DNA from: DASQLQ01 sp035629935
Lineage (GTDB): Bacteria > Actinomycetota > CADDZG01 > WHSQ01
DNA: 5,359 bases
NCBI GenBank assembly: GCA_035629935.1
Contig: DASQLQ010000057.1
Span: 1 to 5,359 of the forward strand
Direction: 5' to 3'
Below, one piece after another: positions 1 through 5,359 of the stretch. A program made the translations under genes and the position numbers. Within the stretch, counting starts at the first letter, position 1. Each line of letters opens with the position of its first letter. The notes beneath the pieces are model-generated. The model was not told where the DNA came from. It did not search any database and worked only from the letters and a program-made list of their open reading frames with translations.

Positions 1-15
1 TGATTTCTCTCACAA
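1..15. promoter_or_regulatory. Partial Rex operator (ROP-like site) upstream of rex, cut by window start
   Basis: The first 15 bases read TGA, six bases (TTTCTC), then TCACAA. The published Rex operator consensus is TTGTGA, six mostly A/T bases, TCACAA, so one complete half-site and three bases of the other are present at exactly the right spacing. The first three bases of the left half (expected TTG) lie outside the window. The site ends 7 bases before the first possible rex start codon, so a bound repressor would block initiation or early elongation. Rex repressing its own rex-hem operon is known in Streptomyces; that it happens here is inference from the site's position and spacing. Confidence 0.6.
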
Positions 16-22
16 GCGTAAG

Positions 23-715
23 ATGGGTTCCATGCGCACACGCCCGATACCCGAAGCGACGATCTCCCGGCTCCCGATCTACCTCCGGTGCTTGCTGGAC
101 CTTGCCGAAGGTCGCGGGCAGCTAACGGTTTCCTCCGAGGAGCTCGCCGGCATGGCGGGCGTCAACGCCGCGAAGGTCCGCAAAGACCTCTCCTACCTCG
201 GCTCGTACGGGACCCGCGGCGTCGGCTACGACATCGAGTATCTGCTGTACCAGATCACCCGCGAGCTCGGTCTGACCCAGGACTGGCCGGTCGCCATCGT
301 CGGCGCCGGAAACCTCGGTCGTGCTCTCGCCTCCTACAAGGGTTTCTCCGAGCGAGGCTTCCGCATCTCTGCCCTCTTCGACGTCGAGGACAAGATCGTT
401 GGAACGAAGATCGACGGCATGGTGGTCCATCACCTGGACGACCTGAAGACCGTCGCCATCGACGAAGGCATCTCGATCGGGATCATCGCGACCCCACCCC
501 TTTCGGCTCAGGATGTTGCCGATCACCTGGTCGATGCCGGCATCAAGTCGATCCTCAACTTCGCCCCCTCGGTCGTCAACGTTCCGCCGGATGTGAACGT
601 CAGGAAGGTCGACCTCTCGACCGAGCTCCAGATCCTGTCCTTCTACCAACAGCGCACCCAGGCGATCGCCACCGCTCGCGAGGCCAACCGCCGCCTCGGG
701 CAGCCGAAGTCCTAA
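23..715 (+). CDS. rex: Redox-sensing transcriptional repressor Rex
   Basis: Cytoplasmic repressor that binds DNA when NADH/NAD+ is low and releases it when NADH occupies its Rossmann domain. The 230 residues match the usual family length (about 210-250). Residues 8-75 form the winged-helix DNA-binding domain: IPEATISRLPIYLR near the start, then SSEELAGMAGVNAAKVRKDLSYLGSYGTRGVGY split over residues 38-69. Residues 90-185 form the nucleotide-binding fold, with the glycine-rich loop GAGNLG at 94-99 and an acidic residue at the end of the next strand (ALFD, 117-120). ILNFAPSVVNVP (177-188) and KVDLSTELQILSFY (195-208) are family signatures; the last precedes the domain-swapping C-terminal helix. 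Start is uncertain: ATG at 23 and ATG at 32 are both in frame, neither has a strong Shine-Dalgarno, and the frame stays open to the window edge. The initiator lies close behind the Rex operator, suggesting a very short leader. First gene of the tetrapyrrole cluster. Confidence 0.95.
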   Translation: MGSMRTRPIPEATISRLPIYLRCLLDLAEGRGQLTVSSEELAGMAGVNAAKVRKDLSYLGSYGTRGVGYDIEYLLYQITRELGLTQDWPVAIVGAGNLGRALASYKGFSERGFRISALFDVEDKIVGTKIDGMVVHHLDDLKTVAIDEGISIGIIATPPLSAQDVADHLVDAGIKSILNFAPSVVNVPPDVNVRKVDLSTELQILSFYQQRTQAIATAREANRRLGQPKS

Positions 716-737
716 CGCTCGGATACCGTTGACCAAC

Positions 738-2021
738 ATGTCGATCGTCGTCGTTGGCGTCAATCACCGCACGGCCCCCATAGAGCTTCTCGAGCGTCTC
801 TCGATCTCGGAGGAGATGCTGCCGAAGGCGCTGTCGCAGCTCAACAACTACGAGCACGTCCTCGAGGGGGCGATCCTCTCCACCTGTAACCGGGTCGAGA
901 TCTACGCGAGCGTCTCTAAGTTCCACGGCGGAGCGCAGGACCTGAAGAACTTCCTCGCTGAGTTCTGCCACGTTGCCCCCGAGGACTTCTCCGACCACGC
1001 GTACACGTACCACGACGACAGTGCGGTGAAGCATCTGTTCCGAGTTGCGAGTGGCATCGACTCGATGGTCGTCGGCGAGAGCGAGATCCTCGGTCAGGTG
1101 CGTCGGGCGTTCCAGGCTGCACTCGAAGAGGGGATCTTGCATCGGGTTCTAGGTGCAGCGGCGAGGCAGGCGTATCGCGTCGGCAAACGCGCTCGCACCG
1201 AAACTGCGATCGGGCGTAACCCCGTATCCGTTTCCTCGGCCGCGATCGAACTGGCCCGCCGAGCCTTCTCCGACAACGATCTCACGCACAGATCAGTTGC
1301 CATCGTGGGAGCCGGAAAGATGGGTGGCTTAGCAGCTCGTGCTTTGAAAGCGGCCGGCGCCACGGACATCACCGTCGTCAACCGCAGTGAAGAGAGAGGC
1401 GCTGCCCTCGCCGAGACGTTCGCCGCCACGGCTCGTCCTCTAGAGGACCTCCCAGCCGTCCTCATCGAGTCGGACATCGTCATCTCTTCGACGACTGCCT
1501 CTCAGATAGTGATCGACAAGCAGATGCTCGAAGCGGCCATGGCCGAGCGGAAGACCGCCGACCAACTGCTGATCGTCGATATCGCCGTTCCTCGCGATGT
1601 GTCTCCTTCGGTCACCGCCATCCCCAACGTCGTTCTTAGAGACATCGATGATCTGAAGGACATCGTCGAGTCCAACAAAGGCAGCCGCCTCGCCGAGGTC
1701 GGCAAGGTCGAAGAGATCATCGACGCCGAGCTCGAGCACTTCCTCGCGTGGGAACGATCCACCGAGGTCGAGCCCACGATCAGCGCCGTTCTGGGCAAGG
1801 CCAGCGTGATCCGTCTCGACGAGGTCGACAGGCTGGCGGGACGGCAGCGGCTCTCGGATGCCGAGCGTGCGGCGATCGATCAGATGACCACACGCATCGT
1901 TGCGAAGCTTCTCCACGAACCGATCGACAAGGTACGGAAGTTGTCGACATCCAAGCAGGGGCACGTCTACGTGGCGGCTCTTCGAGAGTTGTTCGGGCTC
2001 GATGATGAGCCAAATCCCTAG
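738..2021 (+). CDS. hemA: Glutamyl-tRNA reductase
   Basis: Cytosolic enzyme of the C5 pathway: NADPH-dependent reduction of glutamyl-tRNA(Glu) to glutamate-1-semialdehyde, the first committed step of tetrapyrrole synthesis. From the ATG at 738 the protein has 427 residues, normal for the family. The catalytic domain begins with VVVGVNHRTAP; the nucleophilic cysteine is Cys50 in STCNRVEIY, and His99 of KHLFRVASGIDSMVVGE matches the conserved active-site histidine. GESEILGQVR (113-122) is a family signature. The NADPH-binding domain carries GAGKMG at 191-196 and IAVPRDV at about 282-288. The C-terminal part (from about 315) is the helical dimerisation domain, ending in LLHEPIDKVRKL and YVAALRELFGL. 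A TTG at 729 is an in-frame alternative adding three residues. I prefer the ATG because family proteins begin just before the first strand; no clear Shine-Dalgarno decides it. The gap to rex is 22 bases, consistent with one operon. Confidence 0.97.
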   Translation: MSIVVVGVNHRTAPIELLERLSISEEMLPKALSQLNNYEHVLEGAILSTCNRVEIYASVSKFHGGAQDLKNFLAEFCHVAPEDFSDHAYTYHDDSAVKHLFRVASGIDSMVVGESEILGQVRRAFQAALEEGILHRVLGAAARQAYRVGKRARTETAIGRNPVSVSSAAIELARRAFSDNDLTHRSVAIVGAGKMGGLAARALKAAGATDITVVNRSEERGAALAETFAATARPLEDLPAVLIESDIVISSTTASQIVIDKQMLEAAMAERKTADQLLIVDIAVPRDVSPSVTAIPNVVLRDIDDLKDIVESNKGSRLAEVGKVEEIIDAELEHFLAWERSTEVEPTISAVLGKASVIRLDEVDRLAGRQRLSDAERAAIDQMTTRIVAKLLHEPIDKVRKLSTSKQGHVYVAALRELFGLDDEPNP

Positions 2022-2970
2022 CGGCTTAGTAATAGCGTCACGCGGCTCCAAGCTAGCCCTCCGTCAAGTCCGGATCGTTGCCGACCTCGTAACAGCGCGC
2101 CATCCCTCGGTCGAGATCGAGGTCCGGGAAGTGACCACGAAGGGGGACCGGGACGGCCGTGCCTTCTCGCAGATCGGGGGCAAGGGTCTCTTCACCAGCG
2201 AGGTGGAGCGCGAGGTGGGCGAAGGCCGTGCGGATGTTGCGGTTCATTCGGCGAAGGACCTGACCGCCGAGCTCGCTCCCGGTTGTGCGATCGTCTGCGT
2301 TCCTCAGCGAGCTTCGGTGCACGACGTCGTCGTCGGCGGTGCGGGAGCCGATGGCATGGATCGTCTGGCCTCCCTTCCGTCCGGGGGCCGCGTCGGGACG
2401 TCCAGCATGCGCAGACGTTCTCTTCTAGCCGAGCTCAGATCGGATCTGGAGGTTGTCGAGTTGCGCGGGAACCTCGACACGAGACTCGCGAAGGTCGCCC
2501 GGGGTGATGTGGATGCAGCGATCCTCGCTGCGGCCGGCATCGAACGTCTGGGGGCCGACGTATCGGTCGGTCGTCTTGACGAATCGCGGTGGGTGCCGCC
2601 ACCGGGCCAAGGCGCTCTCGCCATCGAGGCTCTCGCAGACAGAGATGACTTGAGCGAACTGTTCGGGTCGCTCACCGATGAGGCATCGATGGCAGAAGTC
2701 ACCGCAGAGCGCGCCTTCGCGGCTCGTCTGGAGGGGGGCTGCTCGGTACCTCTTGGTTGTCTGGCTCGCGCTGCCGAGGGCCGCTTGGTGATCGATGGCT
2801 TTCTGGGGGGGCCGGATGGCACGCAGAGTTTCAGGGATCGTGTCTCCGGCGGAACGAATGAGGCGATGGATCTCGGGCGCGAGCTCGCCGAGGCGATCCT
2901 TCATGCCGGCGGTGACGAGCTCTTGATCGATCTGAAGGAGATCGACACACCCGACGTGGTGGAGCCGTGA
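2002..2970 (+). CDS. hemC: Porphobilinogen deaminase (hydroxymethylbilane synthase)
   Basis: Polymerises four porphobilinogen molecules into hydroxymethylbilane in the cytosol, using a covalently bound dipyrromethane primer. The 322 residues fit the family (about 300-330). Visible motifs in order: IASRGSKLALRQ (11-22), GKGLFTSEVE (60-69), VHSAKD with Lys85 and the catalytic Asp86, GTSSMRRR (132-139) supplying substrate-binding arginines, RGNLDTRL (155-162), PPGQGALAIE (200-209) and EGGCSVPLG with the cofactor-bearing Cys247. After the catalytic Asp the sequence is LTAE where many homologues have LPT or VPV, a mild deviation. The start is one of two adjacent ATG codons (2002 or 2005), both inside the end of hemA, giving an overlap of 17-20 bases. 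No strong Shine-Dalgarno is visible, so re-initiation coupled to hemA termination is likely. Any longer reading in this frame would be a shadow of hemA, since the conserved N-terminal strand begins just after this start. Confidence 0.96.
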   Translation: MMSQIPSGLVIASRGSKLALRQVRIVADLVTARHPSVEIEVREVTTKGDRDGRAFSQIGGKGLFTSEVEREVGEGRADVAVHSAKDLTAELAPGCAIVCVPQRASVHDVVVGGAGADGMDRLASLPSGGRVGTSSMRRRSLLAELRSDLEVVELRGNLDTRLAKVARGDVDAAILAAAGIERLGADVSVGRLDESRWVPPPGQGALAIEALADRDDLSELFGSLTDEASMAEVTAERAFAARLEGGCSVPLGCLARAAEGRLVIDGFLGGPDGTQSFRDRVSGGTNEAMDLGRELAEAILHAGGDELLIDLKEIDTPDVVEP

Positions 2971-4499
2971 AAGAAACTGAGGCTCCACGGGTCTTCCTCG
3001 TCGGAGCTGGCCCCGGGGATCCCGGGCTCATCACCCGCCGGGGACTCGAACTTCTGCGGTCGTGCGATGCCGTTCTTTACGACAGGCTCGTCGATCCACG
3101 ACTGCTCGACGAGGCACCGGCGGAAGCTGAACGCGTCTTCGTCGGCAAGGAGCCGGGTGGGACCTCGATGCCTCAAGCCGCGATCGATCGACTTGTTGTT
3201 CAACATGCAACCGAGGGCAAGCGCGTCGTTCGCTTGAAGGGTGGCGATCCATTCGTGTTCGGCCGTGGGGCCGACGAAGCTCAAGCTCTTGCCGCCGCAG
3301 GCATCGCGTTCGAAGTGGTGCCCGGCGTGACGTCGGCGATAGCGGTTCCCGGTTACGCGGGCATCCCTCTCACCCATAGCGGCGTGTCGTCGTCGTTCGC
3401 CGTTCTGACCGCGCACGCAAGCGCCGATCGGCCGGGGGCCGCGGAGCGCTGGGAGGCCATGGCGCGTGGTGCGGAGACCCTCGTCTTGATGATGGGCGTG
3501 TCTGCATTGGCGGACACGATGGACCGATTGGTGGAGGCCGGGCGAAATTTCGACGAACCGGCGGCGATCATCGAGCGGGGCACAACCCCCGACCAGCGAA
3601 CGGTCGTCGGCTCCGTCGGCACGATCGCCGACCTGGCACGCGCTGCAGGGATCGAGCCACCGGCGGTGACGGTGGTGGGACAGGTCGTTGGCCTCCGTGA
3701 CGCCGTCACCTGGTTCGAATCGCGTCCGCTCTTCGGTGCACGGGTCGTGGTGACCAGGCCACGCGATCAAGCGGGCGAGTTGACTGAAGCTCTGCGTGCG
3801 GCGGGGGCCAGTGTGATCCTCGCTCCCACGATCGCGATCGAACCCCCTGACTCCTGGAGCGATCTGGATGCCGCGTTAAAATCGATGCAGGACGGGACCT
3901 ATGCCTGGATCGTCTTCCCCAGCGCCAATGCGGTCGAGAAGGTGGTCGACCGGGCATGGGAGGTTGGCTTCGATGCCCGTGTGTTCGGGCAGGTCAAGAT
4001 CGCGGCAGTTGGGCCGGTGACGGCGACCGCTTTGGAGGCTCGGGGATTGAGAGCCGATCTGGTTCCCGAGCGTTTCACCGGCGAGGCGGTGGCGGAGGCT
4101 CTGGGACCGGGAGGAGGAAGGGTGCTGCTCCCCGGCCCGGTGGGAGCACCCACGACCACCCGGGATGCACTCCTGCGATCGGGGTGGCGTGTCGAGATCG
4201 TGGGTGCCTATCGAACAGCGATCGGTTCAACCGATGACCTCGTGCCCGAAGTCGCCGAGAGAGCCTTCGATGCCGTGGCTTTCGCGAGCGGATCGGCGGT
4301 CAGGGGCTTCGTCGACCTCTACGGGCTGCCCGGACCGGATGCGCGAGTGGCTTGTATCGGCCCCTCGACGGCAGAGGTTGCCCGGGAGTTGGGCCTCGAA
4401 GTACACGTCGTTGCGGAGGAACACACCGCCACCGGCCTGGTCACCGCCCTCGAATCTGCTTGGAGGACTAAAGCCGAAAGGACTAGTGCCGATAACTAG
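2967..4499 (+). CDS. cobA/hemD: Fused uroporphyrinogen-III C-methyltransferase / uroporphyrinogen-III synthase
   Basis: A two-domain cytosolic enzyme of 510 residues. Residues 8-250 are an SAM-dependent methyltransferase (SUMT): VGAGPGDPGLIT (12-23), YDRLV (38-42), VRLKGGDPFVFGRGADE (88-104), VVPGVTSAIAVPGYAGIPLTHSG in 117-139, ERGTTPDQ (203-210) and PAVTVVG (232-238). It would make precorrin-2 from uroporphyrinogen III. Residues 258-497 are uroporphyrinogen-III synthase: VVVTRPRDQAGEL (260-272), WIVFPSANAV (314-323), AAVGPVTATAL (346-356), FTGEAVAEAL (370-379), VEIVGAYRT (409-417), FASGSAV (439-445) and IGPSTAEVA (464-472). HemD is poorly conserved as a family, so the pattern rather than single residues supports it. 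Product and substrate of the two halves are successive, and the fusion is common in actinobacteria. The GTG start overlaps the hemC stop (GTGA); GGTGGAG at 2958-2964 lies rather close as a Shine-Dalgarno. The last residues form a degenerate five-residue repeat, RTKAE then RTSAD. Confidence 0.95.
   Translation: MKETEAPRVFLVGAGPGDPGLITRRGLELLRSCDAVLYDRLVDPRLLDEAPAEAERVFVGKEPGGTSMPQAAIDRLVVQHATEGKRVVRLKGGDPFVFGRGADEAQALAAAGIAFEVVPGVTSAIAVPGYAGIPLTHSGVSSSFAVLTAHASADRPGAAERWEAMARGAETLVLMMGVSALADTMDRLVEAGRNFDEPAAIIERGTTPDQRTVVGSVGTIADLARAAGIEPPAVTVVGQVVGLRDAVTWFESRPLFGARVVVTRPRDQAGELTEALRAAGASVILAPTIAIEPPDSWSDLDAALKSMQDGTYAWIVFPSANAVEKVVDRAWEVGFDARVFGQVKIAAVGPVTATALEARGLRADLVPERFTGEAVAEALGPGGGRVLLPGPVGAPTTTRDALLRSGWRVEIVGAYRTAIGSTDDLVPEVAERAFDAVAFASGSAVRGFVDLYGLPGPDARVACIGPSTAEVARELGLEVHVVAEEHTATGLVTALESAWRTKAERTSADN
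4464..4493 (+). repeat. Imperfect 15-bp tandem duplication at the 3' end of cobA/hemD
   Basis: Two adjacent 15-base units, 4464-4478 and 4479-4493, are identical at 12 of 15 positions. In frame they encode RTKAE and RTSAD, immediately before the final Asn and the stop. The unit length is a multiple of three, so the duplication keeps the frame. It lies beyond the last conserved HemD motif and is probably tolerated without effect on the enzyme. Confidence 0.6.
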
Positions 4500-4534
4500 T
4501 TAGCACGGGCCACCTATCTGGAACTAGGTAGTCC
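4493..4534. other. Short intergenic region with CTAG-centred palindrome and overlapping inverted repeats
   Basis: The gap between the fused hemD stop and the next start is only 35 bases (4500-4534). A perfect 10-base palindrome, TAACTAGTTA, covers the hemD stop at 4493-4502. ACTAGT also occurs at 4482-4487. Further on, ACCTA (4512-4516) can pair with TAGGT (4525-4529), and the segment 4520-4534 (GGAACTAGGTAGTCC) can form a small hairpin with one bulged A and an AGGT loop. No run of T follows any of these, so an intrinsic terminator is not supported. I see no convincing -35/-10 pair either. The repeats could bind a regulator, form weak RNA structure around the ribosome binding site, or be chance. 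Confidence 0.45.
4526..4531 (+). promoter_or_regulatory. Shine-Dalgarno-like site for the prepilin gene
   Basis: AGGTAG lies with its AGG core six bases before the ATG at 4535 (bases 4529-4534 intervene), a normal spacing. It supports that ATG over downstream in-frame codons such as TTG at 4580. An in-frame TAG at 4529-4531 excludes any longer protein. The AGG core lies in the loop of one possible hairpin and in the stem of another. Confidence 0.55.
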
Positions 4535-5359
4535 ATGCGGGGGGCACCCGAACGGGGCGAGAAAGTTCGAGGCGCCGAGTTGTTCGAGCGTTTCGCAGGA
4601 CGAGTAGACGACGAGCGAGGGGTAACCCTCGGCGAGCTGCTGATATCGATCCTCGTGATCGCCATACTGGCCGCCGTCTCCCAGGGCGTGTACCTGCACC
4701 AGCGCCGCAAGGGCTGGTCCTCGCAGGTCATCTCAGCCACCAAGAACCTCGCGTCCCTCCAGGAGTACTGGGTCAACACCGAGGGCCGCATCGGATACAC
4801 GACCGACCTCAACTTCCTCGTCGAATCCGGTTACACCTACTCCTCCGACGACGTCGTCCCGGTGATCGCTGCCGCCGGCACCGGTTCGTTCTGTCTCGAG
4901 GTCGCCTCCGCTCACGATCCATCGATCGTGTGGCACTACGACTCCGCGGACGGCCGCCCGGCAGAAGGTCCGGTTGACCCTGCCTGTGTGGCCGGGATAA
5001 CGGTGGCAAGCACGGACTCCGGCACCGGCGGTGCCTTGGACACTCCTGCAGGTTCGGCCGGTGATGAGTCCGACCCAGTTGGCGGTGGAGACTCAACTTC
5101 ATCCGCTGACGACGGCGACGTCGGCGACGAGGGAGACGAGTCCGGAGATAGTGCGGGCGGAGATGCGAACGACACCAGTGGCAATGGCGCTTCGGGTGGC
5201 AACGACGGCAACGACGATTCCGGCAACGGATCTGGTGGGTCCGCCGGCTCGGGCTCAGGCGGGGATCAGAACGGCGGAGACGGAAACGGCGGCGGTGGGA
5301 ACGGCGGCGGTGGGAACGGCGGCGGCGGGAACGGCGGCGGGGGGAACGGCGGCGGTGGG
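4535..5359 (+). CDS. Type IV prepilin-like protein with acidic, Gly/Asn-rich repeat tail (3' end outside window)
   Basis: The frame is open for 275 codons and runs off the window. Residues 1-29 form a charged leader ending in DDERG. The segment GVTLGELLISILVIAILAAV (29-48) is a prepilin signal: Gly29 before the cleavage site, then mature Val1, with Glu at mature position 5, and a hydrophobic helix to about residue 54. A prepilin peptidase would cut after Gly29, and the protein would be assembled into a pilus or pseudopilus, or held in the membrane. The amphipathic helix continues through SSQVISATKNLASLQEYW (62-79). A globular part follows with just two cysteines, Cys120 (SFCLEV) and Cys151 (DPACVAG), placed like the disulfide loop near the C-terminus of many pilins. 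From about residue 158 the composition changes to Asp, Gly, Ser, Thr and Asn, ending in five NGGGG repeats. A pilin normally ends near the second cysteine, so the tail is an extension. No anchor motif is seen before the edge. The exact role (structural pilin, minor pilin, adhesin) is unknown. Confidence 0.8.
   Translation, partial: MRGAPERGEKVRGAELFERFAGRVDDERGVTLGELLISILVIAILAAVSQGVYLHQRRKGWSSQVISATKNLASLQEYWVNTEGRIGYTTDLNFLVESGYTYSSDDVVPVIAAAGTGSFCLEVASAHDPSIVWHYDSADGRPAEGPVDPACVAGITVASTDSGTGGALDTPAGSAGDESDPVGGGDSTSSADDGDVGDEGDESGDSAGGDANDTSGNGASGGNDGNDDSGNGSGGSAGSGSGGDQNGGDGNGGGGNGGGGNGGGGNGGGGNGGGG
5285..5359 (+). repeat. 15-bp tandem repeat, five copies, encoding Asn-Gly-Gly-Gly-Gly
   Basis: Five consecutive units of the form AACGGCGGCGGNGGG start at 5285, 5300, 5315, 5330 and 5345, and the last ends exactly at the window edge, so the array may continue. 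The units differ only in the variable base: T, T, C, G, T. The repeat is in frame with the prepilin-like gene. Near-identity at the DNA level, not only the protein level, points to recent expansion by slippage or unequal recombination. The sequence just upstream (about 5200-5284) is a degenerate Gly/Asn/Ser/Asp-rich lead-in. Confidence 0.95.

Noticed and set aside
122..763. Long minus-strand open frame over rex
   Set aside because: It lies opposite a clear Rex gene, has no recognisable motif, and is the kind of shadow frame expected in GC-rich coding DNA. The same holds for the 88-732 plus-strand frame.
1900..2001. Upstream in-frame extension of hemC beginning at 1900
   Set aside because: It overlaps the conserved hemA C-terminus, and its translation does not resemble the HemC N-terminus, which begins right after 2002/2005.
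2901..3770. 289-codon minus-strand open frame over the cobA half of the fusion
   Set aside because: The plus-strand methyltransferase has complete family motifs. The antisense product is His/Arg/Asp-rich low-information sequence with no domain I recognise.
4493..4534. Rho-independent terminator after cobA/hemD
   Set aside because: The palindromes are short and AT-rich in the centre, and none is followed by a T tract.
4809..5226. Minus-strand open frames rich in Ser/Pro/Arg over the tail region
   Set aside because: They are the complement of Gly/Asp/Ser-rich coding repeats. The plus frame has a Shine-Dalgarno, a prepilin signal and an uninterrupted reading frame.
5285..5359. CRISPR array or intergenic satellite
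   Set aside because: The 15-bp units are directly adjacent with no spacers, and they continue the reading frame of the pilin-like gene.
5009..5359. Collagen-like triple-helix tail
   Set aside because: Collagen needs Gly at every third residue with frequent Pro; here Gly occurs in runs of four between Asn residues and Pro is nearly absent.

Overview
The window is GC-rich and every supported gene lies on the + strand. The order rex – hemA – hemC – fused cobA/hemD is the tetrapyrrole operon layout known from high-GC Gram-positive bacteria (Streptomyces rex-hemACD is the familiar case). The Rex sequence is also of the actinobacterial type. I infer a member of the Actinomycetota, probably a non-model lineage, because the gene after the fused hemD is a type IV pilin-like protein rather than hemB. 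The sequence does not allow a genus call.

Layout: positions 1-15 hold what looks like the downstream two thirds of a Rex operator cut by the window edge. Then come rex (about 23-715), hemA (738-2021), hemC (2002-2970, overlapping hemA by 20 bases) and cobA/hemD (2967-4499, overlapping hemC by a GTGA junction). After a gap of only 35 bases, rich in CTAG-type repeats and with no visible terminator, a prepilin-like gene begins at 4535 and is still open at the window end (5359). Its last 75 bases are five 15-bp repeats, each encoding Asn-Gly-Gly-Gly-Gly. No gap exceeds 300 bases, and I see no RNA gene, insertion sequence, CRISPR array or origin.

How the genes work together: Rex senses the NADH/NAD+ ratio and probably represses its own operon. 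HemA reduces glutamyl-tRNA to glutamate-1-semialdehyde (C5 pathway), HemC makes hydroxymethylbilane from porphobilinogen, and the HemD half of the fusion closes it to uroporphyrinogen III. The CobA half methylates that to precorrin-2, towards sirohaem or cobalamin. HemL and HemB, needed between HemA and HemC, are not in the window. The pilin-like protein has no obvious metabolic link. Its signature is an N-terminal prepilin signal with mature Glu5, a two-cysteine globular part, then a long acidic and Gly/Asn-rich tail. It is the least ordinary item here.
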